Positions 25,714 through 34,815 of a stretch of 64,000 nucleotides of DNA are shown piece after piece. The DNA is from Armatimonadota bacterium (GTDB lineage: Bacteria; Armatimonadota; DTGP01; JAKQQT01): the NCBI GenBank assembly GCA_036504095.1, contig DASXVS010000071.1, positions 186,001-250,000 on the forward strand, read 5' to 3'. A program made the position numbers and the translations under genes. Each line of letters opens with the position of its first letter. The first letter of the stretch is position 1. The notes under the pieces are model-generated. The model searched no databases, was not told the DNA's origin, and saw only the letters and a program-made list of their open reading frames with translations.

Positions 25714-26291
25714 CGCCTCTGCCACTCATTCTGGCTTCCGCGTCTCCGCGCCGCTTCGAACTCATGCGCCAGATCGGCCTGGACTTCGAGGTCCGCGTTA
25801 GCCTCATCGAGGAGGACATCACGCCTCCCGAGCACCATCCCGAGACTTACGCGCGAACGCTGGCTGAGCACAAGGCTGTGGATATCGGCCGAGGGATATC
25901 CGACGGCATCGTCATCGGCGCCGACACCATCGTCGTGCTGGACGAGCAGATCTTGAACAAGCCGGCCGATGAAGCCGATGCGCTGCGGATGCTGAGCATG
26001 CTGCAGGGCCGGACCCACCAGGTCATTACCGGCCTGGCCGTTCTGGAAGTCAGAAATGGGCAGACGGTCCGGAATGTGGTCGAGCACGTTGCCACCGACG
26101 TCACGATGCGAGAAGCATCGGAAGACGAGTTACGCGCCTACGTAGCCACCGGCGAACCCCTGGACAAAGCCGGAGCCTACGCCATCCAGGGCCGCGGCAG
26201 CGTCTTTATCGAGGGTATCGTGGGCGACTACTTCAACGTCGTCGGCCTCCCTCTCTTCACGCTTGCCAAAATACTCGCACGAATCCCCTGA
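25710..26291 (+). CDS. maf: Maf family nucleotide pyrophosphatase
   Basis: 193 aa. LILASASPRRFELMRQIGL, the signature of Maf (dTTP/UTP or modified-nucleotide pyrophosphatase), then ARTLAEHKA, VIGADTIVVLDEQILNKP, MLQGRTHQVITGL, and GAYAIQGRGSVFIEGIVGDYFNVVGLPL. Length and motifs match the YhdE (dTTP/UTP) branch. Hydrolyses non-canonical nucleotides to keep them from nucleic acids. Confidence 0.95.
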   Translation: MTPLPLILASASPRRFELMRQIGLDFEVRVSLIEEDITPPEHHPETYARTLAEHKAVDIGRGISDGIVIGADTIVVLDEQILNKPADEADALRMLSMLQGRTHQVITGLAVLEVRNGQTVRNVVEHVATDVTMREASEDELRAYVATGEPLDKAGAYAIQGRGSVFIEGIVGDYFNVVGLPLFTLAKILARIP

Positions 26292-26300
26292 GCCCCGCCG

Positions 26301-26480
26301 CCAATTTGATATCTGCATTTTGCATTGCCGGGTCCGCTCCCCCCGGCTGGCCGCCGCGCCGGTCGCGGCGGATCCAACTGACGGAAGTCGTTGGCAGCAT
26401 GGAGATATGTCGGCTGAAACCGACGTACGAGCCTCCGGAGGCGGCTTTGGGCGTTTACAGCCACCGGCCTCGGTCGGTGG
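26301..26480. repeat. Heptad block followed by a run of palindromes after maf
   Basis: CCAATTT, GATATCT, GCATTTT, GCATTGC (26301-26328) repeat the words at 19301-19342. Then GTCGG..CCGAC (26409-26424), the perfect 12-bp palindrome GCCTCCGGAGGC (26431-26442) and CCACCG..CGGTGG (26461-26480). No gene is seen in 26292-26513; the set may act as a terminator or be a small mobile element remnant. Confidence 0.6.
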
Positions 26481-26513
26481 GCGGCCCTATCGCCCCCTCG
26501 CCCCGTCGCCGCG

Positions 26514-26870
26514 TCATTCCAACCCCAACTGGACCGGTTCCTTCTTCCTCCGGCCGCCGCCGCGCTTCTTCACCGGCGGAGCGGGCATCACCTTGCGCTC
26601 CGCCTCCATACGGGCCTGGCTGATAACGGTGTTGATCTCGGCGTTCGTCTGACCCGCATCCACGAGGAAAGCCGTCAGCGCGTCCTCGGCCAACAGCAGC
26701 TTGCCATATAGATTTCCAACCGCTTTCACCAATTGCGCGTACTTCTTCTTGTCGAACCGCGGTTTTTCCGCCTCCTCGGTCAGCAAGAGCGCCAGTTGCA
26801 CCATCTCCTCCGGAGTCAGCGCTTTGGATAACTCCCGTAGTTTCGCCGTAACAGCACGTTTACCCGCCAT
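26514..26870 (-). CDS. Hypothetical helical basic protein
   Basis: 118 aa, mostly helical by pattern (KLRELSKALTPEEMVQLALLLTEEAEK) with a Lys/Arg-rich C-terminal tail (KKRGGGRRKKEP). The ATG at 26870 has GAGGTG 8 nt upstream. No family recognised. Basic tail suggests nucleic acid or acidic-partner binding, but that is inference. Confidence 0.6.
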   Translation of the reverse strand: MAGKRAVTAKLRELSKALTPEEMVQLALLLTEEAEKPRFDKKKYAQLVKAVGNLYGKLLLAEDALTAFLVDAGQTNAEINTVISQARMEAERKVMPAPPVKKRGGGRRKKEPVQLGLE

Positions 26871-26947
26871 GGTCGTTCACCTCGCTGAATTGGACTCTTA
26901 ACCACCAGAATAGCGCAAATCGCCCACGCGCTTCTGTCTCCTGACTG

Positions 26948-28099
26948 CTAGCCCCCATACCCCGTCAACTCCACATACGCCTTGCCGCTCATCGCCTGTC
27001 CGTTAGCCTGTCCGCTGACCCTCGCGCTGCCCTCGTAATACGTCACACCGGTCGAATGCAGAGTGCGCAACTCCTGGTCCGCTACGGTCGGCTCCACCGT
27101 CACGTCCCAGCGGGCTTTCGGGATTGTGATGCGCCATTTGGAGGGGTAGTTCGCTCCGCTCGCGGCGCTATCCCAGTGCGCCAGGTTGTCCACGCGAAAA
27201 TCGTCAGCCGGCAGGTATGTGGTCTTCCCGGATACGTCCACAAGCGTACCGCTTGAGTATCTGCCCGGTTTGCCGTTCGCGCTCCGCATCAGGTACAGCA
27301 TCGCTTCGGTTCCGTCGTCCATCTGCAGGCTGAACCAGTCCCAGCCGACCTGCCCCGCGCTCAACGATGCGCTGCCGAACTCGTGGTCGAACCACGACTC
27401 GCCCCGTACGCCCGCCCACTTGCCGGCCAGGCAGATGCGTCCGGTCGTCTTCATCCGTGTCAGCGAATAGTAGTGGCTGGCCTGCCCGACGCCCGGTCCC
27501 TTCCGGCTGATTCCGCCCTGGCCATGGATCGCCGGCGGCTTCGTTGGCAAGGCCGACAACTCCACCCCGTAGCCGTTCTTCACGCCCTTCAGGAGGATCG
27601 AGCCATCCTTCTCCCGAGCGCTCCACGTGCCGAGATGCACGGCGAGCCGCCCAACAGCGGCGCTGGCATCGCCAAGGCTGCCGCGGCTGATCTCATCGAA
27701 GTATGTGAATGTGCCAGCGGTCTCATCGGTCACCGCCAGGTGCGCCATGTATATGTCTCGCACAGCCCACGCCGATTTGCGGTGAGCCCCGTGCGGCGAG
27801 ACACCCACACGGAAGAACGTCAGTTCGTATCCAAACGTATGGTTGGAGTTGTCCCTCAAGTGGCCCGTGTAGTACCACCACTCCGTCGCGAACGGCGGGT
27901 GCGATCCGTGATCGCGCGGAAAATCGTACTTCCACCCCGCCACAGCCGGAAGGTATCCCGCAGACGCGGTCAGGGTTACCGGCTCCGGCCTCGCCGCCTC
28001 CTTCTTCCCGCAACTCGCAGTCGACAAGACAGCGATGGCTACCACTGGCCACCCGAAACCCGGAACCCGAAACCCGGAACCTGTTACCAACTTCCTCAC
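26948..28099 (-). CDS. AttH/CrtC-like secreted lipoprotein
   Basis: 383 aa from the GTG at 28099, which overlaps the FtsX-permease stop as GTGA. Signal and lipobox: GWPVVAIAVLSTASC, with Cys as lipid site. The body carries the COG5621/AttH signature: YDFPRDHGSHPPFATEWWYY, TGHLRDN, FGYELTFFRVGV, WFDHEFGSASL and VGWDWFSLQMDDG. AttH proteins usually follow an ABC ATPase and an FtsX-like permease, as here; the trio likely moves or processes a lipidic compound. Residues 7-16 are encoded by a heptad repeat. Confidence 0.85.
   Translation of the reverse strand: MRKLVTGSGFRVPGFGWPVVAIAVLSTASCGKKEAARPEPVTLTASAGYLPAVAGWKYDFPRDHGSHPPFATEWWYYTGHLRDNSNHTFGYELTFFRVGVSPHGAHRKSAWAVRDIYMAHLAVTDETAGTFTYFDEISRGSLGDASAAVGRLAVHLGTWSAREKDGSILLKGVKNGYGVELSALPTKPPAIHGQGGISRKGPGVGQASHYYSLTRMKTTGRICLAGKWAGVRGESWFDHEFGSASLSAGQVGWDWFSLQMDDGTEAMLYLMRSANGKPGRYSSGTLVDVSGKTTYLPADDFRVDNLAHWDSAASGANYPSKWRITIPKARWDVTVEPTVADQELRTLHSTGVTYYEGSARVSGQANGQAMSGKAYVELTGYGG
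28052..28079. repeat. Heptad repeat inside the AttH signal-peptide codons
   Basis: CCCGAAA, CCCGGAA, CCCGAAA, CCCGGAA (28052-28079), the reverse complement of the word family at 13206-13289. In the AttH frame it encodes GSGFRVPGFG between the start codon and the hydrophobic core. Confidence 0.85.
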
Positions 28100-30651
28100 T
28101 CCGCTCTCACCGCCTCGATAACGCGGCGGTTGCCTGCCTGACGAGCCGGCAGCCACCCGGCCAGAATCGACGTTGCGATCATGATCGCCGCGCCCTGGAC
28201 GAATACGTCCGGCGTCCAGTGAACCTGCACCGTCCACCCGAAGAACTGCTTGTTGATGACATAGATCAACAGCAATCCGAGCGCGCTTCCACAAGCGGCG
28301 CCGATGACGTAGCCGATTCCGCCGATCAGTGCGGATTCCAGCAGGATGATCCGCTGCAACTGCCGGCGGGTGGCCCCGACGGCGCGCAGGATGCCCAGCT
28401 CGCGCCCGCGTTGAAGGATCAGCGCCGTCATCGTATTGATGATCCCCAGCACCGCCACCAGCACCGAGATGAATTCCAGCGCGTAGGTTACACTGAACGT
28501 CTGGTCGAAGATGCGAAGCACCAGGTCATGCAGTTCGCGGTTGGCGGTGATGTCCAGCCTGTCCTTCGCGAATCGACGCTCGATCTGCGTCCTGACCGCA
28601 AGCGGATCCATCCCCGGCTTCAGGTAGATCGCCATGCTGTCGACGGTATCGTCCCGCCATACCTTGCGGTACAGGCCGCGGTCCACGGAGATCATTGGGC
28701 CGCCCGTTTCGTAGTCGTAGAAGACCCCAGCAATCCGGAACGTGTGCCGGCCGGTTGGCGTCTCCAGCGTGATGGCGTCACCCTCATTCACCCGGAACTT
28801 GAGGGCGAACCCCTCTGTAACGATCGCCTCGCCGGCCTGTTTCGCGTGCGCGATGACCTCGCGGCTTTCGCCGCGACGGAACAACTGCCGGCCTTCCCGC
28901 GCCAGAACGTCAAACGTGGCGGCGAACAGCACTGTCTGCCGCCCCCGGTAAGTCTGATCAACTGAACGGTATTCGTCGATCGCCCGGATCGTCGGCAGAT
29001 TCTTCAGGCCTTCGAGCACGCGAGGAGGCACCGTTGCGTCTGCGCCGCTGACGTCGCGGGTGCTCGATTGAAGGAACAGGTCCGCACGAATCGTCTGATC
29101 GACCCAGGCCTCCACGGTTCTCCGGAACGAACCGACCATCACGCTCACTCCCACGAACATCGCAAGGCTGACCATAAGCGCGGCGACGACGATGGACGTC
29201 CGATCCAGAGACGCGGACAGATACCCGGCCGCCAGAAGGCCTTCCGCGCCGAACAACCGGTCCCATACAGGACGTGCGATACGGCTGAGCCCGGTAGTTA
29301 TTGCAGGCGTGAGGAGGCAGAATCCGCTCATGATCGCAAACGCCGCCGCCATTCCCGCATATGGCTGTCTGTACACCGTCGCCGCCCAACTCAACGTTCC
29401 CGCGATAGCCAGCATGAGGGCGCCTGCCAGAGAAACCAGAGCGATTGTACGCGCGGACGTGCCGGAGCGACTGCCTTCCCGCGCCGTCTGCCCGGGGGGA
29501 GTCCCCGCCGCCTCAATCGCCGGCGCGACGCTCGCGATCACGGCTGTCACCAATCCCACCGCCACCGCCTGTGCCACTATCGCCGCGCTGATGGCAAGAT
29601 GCTCGGCTTCAACGCGGATGTAAAGCGCTGTGACCGTGGCGGATACCGTTCCCAGCGCCGCCTTTGCGAGTGCGATTCCAAGCGCCACGCCAACGGCCGA
29701 TCCCGCGACGCCGTACGCCGCCCCCTCAACGAGGAACATACCTGCAATCTGCCGCCGCGTCACCCCCAGTTCTCGCAGGATGCCGATCTCCCGGCGGCGC
29801 CTAACGACCGCGATGCTCATCGCGTTGTAGATGAGGAACATGCCCACGAACACGGCGATCGCGCTCAGCGCCGTCAGGTTCAACTGAAACGCGGCCAGGA
29901 GGCTTTCGACCTGCTCGCTGCGCGCCCGCGGCCGCTCCACCGACACCCCGCCACCAAGAGTCCGCTGGAGAGTCGCTCGCACCTCACCTACCGAAGCATC
30001 CGGTGCTGTAAGCACGTCGATCCGCGAGAGGCGCCCCAGCCTGCCAAACGCCTCCTGTGCGGCGGCGATGTCGACCACCGCGATCCGCCCGGCATAAGCC
30101 TGCCCGAGTTCGTCCGATTTGAGGATCGCAACGACGTGCCACTCGCGACTTTCAGTACCGTACGCGAGTCGCAGATGGCTGCCGAGATGCAGCCCGCGTT
30201 CCTTTGCCAGGCGTTCGCCGACCGCGATTGCGTGTGGATCTCCCAGGAAGTCCGCCGCCGCGCGTCCGCCTTTACCACCCTCCAGTGTGTAGCTGCGAAA
30301 TGCTGGCTCGCTGAATAGATCCACGCCGAGCACGGTCACCGGCATGTTGTGCCAATCAGGCGCCACAACCGCCGCCTCAACGATCGGGGCAACCGCCGCG
30401 ACTTCACGCGCGCCGCGAACCTTCAGATACGCGCCGTCCGCCAGACCCTGCGGCCCGCCGTAGACCCGCAACTGGGCCTTTCCGCTCACGGCATCGACCG
30501 TCGACCGGAACGCCGCCAGCACGCTTCCGTTCGCGAGCCGGATTGCCAGGAATACGGCGATGCCCAAAGCTACACCCAGTACGGCGACCGCTGTCTTGAA
30601 GCGCTCGCCGGCCAGGTGCCGCCACGAAATGAAGCGGAAGAGCGTCAGCAA
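28096..30651 (-). CDS. ABC transporter permease with two FtsX-like domains
   Basis: 851 aa. Eight to ten hydrophobic segments with two MacB/FtsX-type modules; each carries the RRREIGILRELGVTRRQ or RGRELGILRAVGATRRQ coupling motif. Large extracytoplasmic loops lie in between. The open frame runs to 30726, but the likely start is the TTG at 30651: AGGAGG lies 7 nt upstream and it overlaps the stop of the ATPase gene. With the neighbouring LolD-like ATPase and AttH it forms a three-gene export/lipid-handling operon. Confidence 0.87.
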   Translation of the reverse strand: MLTLFRFISWRHLAGERFKTAVAVLGVALGIAVFLAIRLANGSVLAAFRSTVDAVSGKAQLRVYGGPQGLADGAYLKVRGAREVAAVAPIVEAAVVAPDWHNMPVTVLGVDLFSEPAFRSYTLEGGKGGRAAADFLGDPHAIAVGERLAKERGLHLGSHLRLAYGTESREWHVVAILKSDELGQAYAGRIAVVDIAAAQEAFGRLGRLSRIDVLTAPDASVGEVRATLQRTLGGGVSVERPRARSEQVESLLAAFQLNLTALSAIAVFVGMFLIYNAMSIAVVRRRREIGILRELGVTRRQIAGMFLVEGAAYGVAGSAVGVALGIALAKAALGTVSATVTALYIRVEAEHLAISAAIVAQAVAVGLVTAVIASVAPAIEAAGTPPGQTAREGSRSGTSARTIALVSLAGALMLAIAGTLSWAATVYRQPYAGMAAAFAIMSGFCLLTPAITTGLSRIARPVWDRLFGAEGLLAAGYLSASLDRTSIVVAALMVSLAMFVGVSVMVGSFRRTVEAWVDQTIRADLFLQSSTRDVSGADATVPPRVLEGLKNLPTIRAIDEYRSVDQTYRGRQTVLFAATFDVLAREGRQLFRRGESREVIAHAKQAGEAIVTEGFALKFRVNEGDAITLETPTGRHTFRIAGVFYDYETGGPMISVDRGLYRKVWRDDTVDSMAIYLKPGMDPLAVRTQIERRFAKDRLDITANRELHDLVLRIFDQTFSVTYALEFISVLVAVLGIINTMTALILQRGRELGILRAVGATRRQLQRIILLESALIGGIGYVIGAACGSALGLLLIYVINKQFFGWTVQVHWTPDVFVQGAAIMIATSILAGWLPARQAGNRRVIEAVRAE

Positions 30652-31352
30652 GCCGCTGCCTCCTCGTGCGGCAAGGCCTGCTCGTAGGGTGTGTTGCCGA
30701 GGCTGCCGTCGTGCATCCAGTAGCAACGGTCCGCGAACTGGGACGCATCCGCCGAGTGCGTGACGAGCACCACGGTACAGCCTCGCTCATCGGCCGTCGC
30801 CCGCAGGTCTTCCAGCACTTCGGTGGCGAGACGCGTATCGAGGTTGCCGGTCGGCTCGTCGGCTAGAAGCAGGCTCGGCTCGTTGACCAGGGCCCGGGCG
30901 ATGGCCGCGCGTTGCATCTCTCCACCGCTCAGCTTGTGCGGTCGGAAATGCGCCCGGTCCGTCAAGCCAACCCGATCGAGGAGTTCGGCGACACGCGTCG
31001 ATAATCCGTTCTTTCTCCCGGCCAGTCTGGCCGGCAGCGCTACATTCTCCGCGACGGTCAGCGTAGGCAGCAGGTTGAAGAACTGGAATATAATACCGAT
31101 CTCCTCGCGGCGGAATTCGGTGAGTGCGGTGTCGCCGAGTTGGTCCAGCCGCTTACCCGCCACCTGCACCACTCCCGATGTCGGCTTTTCGAGCCCGCCG
31201 ATAAGGTTCAATAGCGTGCTCTTGCCGCTCCCACTGCGGCCCATCACCGCCACGAACTCTCCAGCGGCAACGTGCAGGCTTACGTCCCGCACGGCAAACA
31301 CATCGTCGCCTTCGCCCAGATACTCCTTCGTTACACCCTGTAAACGGATCAA
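30645..31352 (-). CDS. LolD/MacB-type ABC ATP-binding protein
   Basis: 235 aa. Walker A VMGRSGSGKSTLLNLIGG, Q-loop FFNLLPTLTV, signature KLSGGEMQRAAIARAL, Walker B LLLADEPTGNLD and H-switch VLVTHSAD. This MacB/LolD subtype works with FtsX-like permeases, and the adjacent gene is one. First gene of the unit. The C terminus is slightly extended with Ala/Glu. Confidence 0.93.
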   Translation of the reverse strand: MIRLQGVTKEYLGEGDDVFAVRDVSLHVAAGEFVAVMGRSGSGKSTLLNLIGGLEKPTSGVVQVAGKRLDQLGDTALTEFRREEIGIIFQFFNLLPTLTVAENVALPARLAGRKNGLSTRVAELLDRVGLTDRAHFRPHKLSGGEMQRAAIARALVNEPSLLLADEPTGNLDTRLATEVLEDLRATADERGCTVVLVTHSADASQFADRCYWMHDGSLGNTPYEQALPHEEAAAC

Positions 31353-31416
31353 ACCTTGCCTCCCTGCCGGCCATCACGATCAACGAACGGTATCGCTTCC
31401 CCTGTTATAACGCACT

Positions 31417-31448
31417 AAAGGCACGAAGAGTCTCTCCTTCGTGCCTTT
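31417..31448 (-). terminator. Hairpin terminator between two minus-strand units
   Basis: AAAGGCACGAAG (31417-31428) and CTTCGTGCCTTT (31437-31448) form a perfect 12-bp stem with an 8-nt loop. It lies just past the stop of the small gene ending at 31479 and before the ABC ATPase gene. Confidence 0.75.
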
Positions 31449-31478
31449 CGTGCGTCAGATTCCTTGTCCGGGCTCTTG

Positions 31479-31745
31479 TCAGTCGGCGTCCTGTCCACCT
31501 GACGATAGCAGCCAACGTGGCCGATTGATGAACTCGCCGCCGTGGAACGTCTGCTCTATTCTGCCCTTCTTCTCCAGGTAGTTGAAACAGCTTCGCATGC
31601 AGCCCGCGGAGCCCTCGATGCCGTAGCTCCCGCCGTCGCCCCAGCGCATCAGTTGAGCGTGGCCTTCAATGATGCACTCGGTCGGGAATTCCTCGGGGCG
31701 CGCTTCCGGCAGGGAGTCTCGAACGAGCCGCTCAAGGCGCTTCAT
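31479..31745 (-). CDS. Small conserved-looking protein with Cys pair
   Basis: 88 aa if it begins at the in-frame ATG at 31745 (MKRLERLVRDSLPEARPEEF). Contains EFPTECIIEGHAQLMRW, then GCMRSCFNYLEKKGRI and IEQTFHGGEFINRPRW. Three Cys residues, two in a CMRSC spacing. The frame could extend to 31829, but that part overlaps the divergent promoter region. Family not recognised. Confidence 0.5.
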   Translation of the reverse strand: MKRLERLVRDSLPEARPEEFPTECIIEGHAQLMRWGDGGSYGIEGSAGCMRSCFNYLEKKGRIEQTFHGGEFINRPRWLLSSGGQDAD

Positions 31746-31894
31746 TCTCAAGTTTGACCGTAACGGTGCATGTGCGGAGAGAGGCGCAGCGGCCCGGCTT
31801 TCCCAGGCACAGTTGGACCGATTCCGCATCTCCGGGCTAAAATCGGGATCGTCCTCGGATTCCCAACCAGGGCTGCTTCTCTCGGAGGCTGGCC

Positions 31895-32821
31895 ATGAAG
31901 CACTTTATCGCGGTGGCATGGGGGTTGTTCCTGACTGGCGGCATGACACTCGCCGCAACGGTATACGGCGACGTTACCGGCGATGGACAGGTTACGCCCG
32001 CGGACGTAACACTCCTGGCGCGCGTTGCGGGCGGGCTGGCCCCGATCACCGACGGAATACGTCGCAACGGCGACGTCGCTCCCCTGAACGATTACGAAGC
32101 CGGTAGTTTCGGCGACGGACAGATCACGGTGCTGGACGCTATCCGCGTGGCGCGGTATCTGCATGCGCTGGAACCGCCTGAATGGCCGGCCCGTCCGACG
32201 TACTTCCCGCTGGAAATAGGCAATTCGTCCACTTTCCGCGCCTACAGCTCCGCCGGAACTCCCATCACAGGGCCGGGAACGGGCAATCCCGATATTACGT
32301 TCACCGCGAGCAGCCATTCACCGGAGGTGGTCGCCGGGATCACTTATGACGCATTTACTCTTTTCTCCCCCATCGAGCAGTTGAGGGTCGCGCCCACCAT
32401 GGATCCGCAGAACAGCAGACGCGCGGTGGCGAGGCTCGGCGCCTCGTACTCGGATGGCTCGACGGAATCGTATTCGCCACCCGAACTCGTGCTTGAATAT
32501 CCAGTCCAGAACGGGATCCAATGGGGGCCTGATGCGATGCGCGCCACGTTTGACGGGGTCGGGATTGACCTCACGTACACGGGCAGGACCGAAGGTCCGA
32601 TGTCGGTCAACCTTCCCACGGGGCTTGCTTTCGACAACGCCTACAAAATCACCGTCTCGGGCGTGGGGACCGGTTACTCGTATACCGCGGTCTACTGGCA
32701 CGTTGCGTTTGTGGGGCTGGTGATGACCGGCTTCTCGGAGACACAGGGGGGCACGACGACCTCCTTCATGCCGGAACTCGCCCTGGTTTCGGCCAACAAC
32801 CACTGCGTCCTGTACCCCTGA
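31895..32821 (+). CDS. Secreted protein with N-terminal dockerin type I module
   Basis: 308 aa. Signal peptide ends GMTLAATVY. Directly after it come two dockerin repeats: GDVTGDGQVTPADVTLLARV and, after a 30-residue spacer, GDGQITVLDAIRVARYL, with the Asp/Asn calcium-loop residues intact. The remaining 220 residues are β-rich (TFTASSHSPEVVAGITYDAF..) and of unknown function. The ATG has GGAGG 6 nt upstream. An N-terminal dockerin is unusual; the partner cohesin is not in this window. Confidence 0.8.
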   Translation: MKHFIAVAWGLFLTGGMTLAATVYGDVTGDGQVTPADVTLLARVAGGLAPITDGIRRNGDVAPLNDYEAGSFGDGQITVLDAIRVARYLHALEPPEWPARPTYFPLEIGNSSTFRAYSSAGTPITGPGTGNPDITFTASSHSPEVVAGITYDAFTLFSPIEQLRVAPTMDPQNSRRAVARLGASYSDGSTESYSPPELVLEYPVQNGIQWGPDAMRATFDGVGIDLTYTGRTEGPMSVNLPTGLAFDNAYKITVSGVGTGYSYTAVYWHVAFVGLVMTGFSETQGGTTTSFMPELALVSANNHCVLYP

Positions 32822-32929
32822 TCGCGGGGCGCCGCGGTGAACGATTCGCCGATCGAAGGCCGGCGAAACGGCCGGAACCGGCGCCAGCGAACAGATGTTC
32901 CGTGTTCGTCCAGGCGCCGCGGGAGGTGA

Positions 32930-32935
32930 TATAAT
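32930..32935 (+). promoter_or_regulatory. Possible -10 element for the DinB-like gene
   Basis: TATAAT matches the sigma-70 -10 consensus, 62 nt upstream of the ATG. No convincing -35 box was found at 16-18 bp, so the call is weak. Confidence 0.35.
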
Positions 32936-32996
32936 CGCCCTGACGCAATCTTGCGAGCTCGCCGGATCGAACCCACACCTGACCTGAGGAGGAAAG

Positions 32997-33470
32997 ATGA
33001 GATACCAGGACCAACTGATCAACGACACCCAGGCTGCCATTGACTCGCTGTTCAAGGCGGCCCACGCAATGCCCGAGGATAAGCTCACCTGGAAGGTGGA
33101 TGACAAGGGCCGGACGGCCCTCAGCCTGTGCGCGGAATGTGCACAAATGATCCCGATGACCACTGAGATGCTGAAGGCGAAGGCTATGCCCCCGATGGAC
33201 GAAAGCGCCATGGAGGAGATGGGCAAACAGAGCGCCGCCTGGACGCTCGCCGACTGCGAGAAGATCTGCCGCGACGAATCCCAAAAGCTGTTCGCCGTCC
33301 TCCGGGACTACTCCGACGAGGACCTGAAGAAGCCTATCGCGCTCCCGTTTGGCGACAGAGATTGGCGGATGACCGACGTGGCCAGTTACCCGCTCTGGAA
33401 TATGACCTACCACCTCGGCCAGATCAGTTTCATCCAGACGCTCTACGGCGACAACGAGATGTATTTCTAG
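32997..33470 (+). CDS. DinB-like four-helix-bundle protein
   Basis: 157 aa. DinB/YfiT superfamily pattern: long helices, VASYPLWNMTYHLGQISFIQ with the conserved His, and preceding DRDWRMTDV. Such proteins are metal-dependent thiol-transferase-like enzymes or of unknown role. A typical DinB has three His ligands; only the C-terminal one is clear. GAGGAGG lies 5 nt before the ATG. Confidence 0.72.
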   Translation: MRYQDQLINDTQAAIDSLFKAAHAMPEDKLTWKVDDKGRTALSLCAECAQMIPMTTEMLKAKAMPPMDESAMEEMGKQSAAWTLADCEKICRDESQKLFAVLRDYSDEDLKKPIALPFGDRDWRMTDVASYPLWNMTYHLGQISFIQTLYGDNEMYF

Positions 33471-33505
33471 CGGGATCTGCGGGATTCCGTCGGACGCTTG
33501 GTCGA

Positions 33506-33544
33506 AAGGGGCATCGTTCGCGCAGTGCGCAAACGATGCCCCTT
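33506..33544. terminator. Bidirectional terminator hairpin
   Basis: AAGGGGCATCGTT (33506-33518) and AACGATGCCCCTT (33532-33544) form a perfect 13-bp stem, loop 13 nt, with a GCGC pair inside. It separates the convergent DinB-like and DEAD-box genes. Confidence 0.85.
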
Positions 33545-33567
33545 CCTCACTGACCTGTCCCGCGGGC

Positions 33568-34815
33568 TTAGCGTCCCGAGCGGGTTCGGCGCGACTGCGA
33601 CCACGGAGACACGCCTGCCGCCGCGGGCTTGCTCCGCTGGCTTGTGGGGCGCGGAGGGCGAGGCGCGCGGTTGAACTCGCCCTTCGGAGCGGAAGCCGTG
33701 TACTCAAACCCCTTCACGTGGCGACGCTCCAACCGGCAGCCCATCACGCGCTCAATGGACCGGACCATAGCCTCGTCGTCCGGCGACACCATCGTGTACG
33801 CGTCCCCGGTCTTCGCGGCGCGGCCGGTGCGTCCGATGCGGTGGGTGTAGTCGTCCGCTGTGTTCGGCATGTCATAGTTGACCACGTGGGAGATGGTGGA
33901 CACATCGATGCCGCGCGCCGCGATGTCTGTAGCGACCAGAATTTGGAACGTGCCGTCGCGGAAGCCATTCAGCGCCGTCTGTCTCGCGTTCTGCGACAGG
34001 TTGCCCTGAAGGCAGGTTGCCCCGTGGCCCGCGGCGCTGAGTTGCTGCGCAACTCTTTTGGCGCGGTGTTTGGTGCGCGTGAACACTAGCACGGATTCGG
34101 TGTCGGTGTTGCGCAACAGCTCCATCAGCAGGCCGGTCTTGAGCCCCTGCTCCACCGGATAGAGGGCGTGCGATACCGCTTCCAGCGGCGCCGTGAGGCC
34201 GATTTCCACCGTCACCGGATCGTGGAGGATCTCCTTGGCCAGGCGGCGGATGTCATCCGGCATGGTGGCGGAAAACAGGAGGGTCTGGCGACGGGCCGGC
34301 AGGCTCTTGATGACCTGCCGGATCGAGGGCAGGAAGCCCATATCGAACATGCGGTCCGCTTCGTCGAGTACCAGGACTTCCACGCCGGTCAGGTTGATCG
34401 AGCCTCGCTGAATGTGGTCGAGCAGGCGCCCCGGGCAGGCGACGACGATTTCGGCGCCGTCACGGAGTCCACGAAGCTGCGGCCCCATGCCGACTCCGCC
34501 GTAAACGGTCATCGCGCGCAGGCCGGTCTTCTGTCCGAGTTCGGTAAACGACTCGCAAATCTGCTCGGCAAGCTCGCGGGTTGGGGCGATGACGAGCGCG
34601 CGGAGTTTTCGGCGCGGTCCGTTCATCAGGCGCTGGAGGATAGGAAGGGCGAACGCGGCTGTTTTGCCGGTGCCGGTTTGCGCAAGGCCCATCACATCTT
34701 TGTTCTGCAGGATGGGGGGGATAGTCTGGGTCTGGATCGGGGTCGGCGTGGTGTAGCCGACCGCCTTCACGCCCGCCACGATGTGGGGGTGGAAATCAAA
34801 CGATTCGAATGTCAC
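33568..34815 (-). CDS. DEAD-box ATP-dependent RNA helicase
   Basis: 415 aa from the GTG at 34815 (AGGA 7 nt upstream). Q motif and TPTPIQTQTIPP, motif I AQTGTGKTAAFALP, Ia PTRELAEQI, motif II VLDEADRMFD, motif III LLFSATMP, and motif VI HRIGRTGRAAKTG. The C terminus is basic (SQRSKPAAAGV..). Related to RhlE/CsdA/SrmB-type RNA remodellers. A leader of about 130 nt between the candidate promoter and the start would fit a cold-shock-type regulated helicase. Confidence 0.95.
   Translation of the reverse strand: MTFESFDFHPHIVAGVKAVGYTTPTPIQTQTIPPILQNKDVMGLAQTGTGKTAAFALPILQRLMNGPRRKLRALVIAPTRELAEQICESFTELGQKTGLRAMTVYGGVGMGPQLRGLRDGAEIVVACPGRLLDHIQRGSINLTGVEVLVLDEADRMFDMGFLPSIRQVIKSLPARRQTLLFSATMPDDIRRLAKEILHDPVTVEIGLTAPLEAVSHALYPVEQGLKTGLLMELLRNTDTESVLVFTRTKHRAKRVAQQLSAAGHGATCLQGNLSQNARQTALNGFRDGTFQILVATDIAARGIDVSTISHVVNYDMPNTADDYTHRIGRTGRAAKTGDAYTMVSPDDEAMVRSIERVMGCRLERRHVKGFEYTASAPKGEFNRAPRPPRPTSQRSKPAAAGVSPWSQSRRTRSGR

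Noticed and set aside
29068-30318. 416-residue plus-strand open frame over the FtsX-like permease
   Set aside because: Arg/His-rich antisense shadow; the minus frame has the membrane segments and FtsX motifs.
31895-32821. Interpretation as part of a cellulosome
   Set aside because: No cohesin, scaffoldin or cellulase is seen; the dockerin-like module alone does not show a cellulosome.
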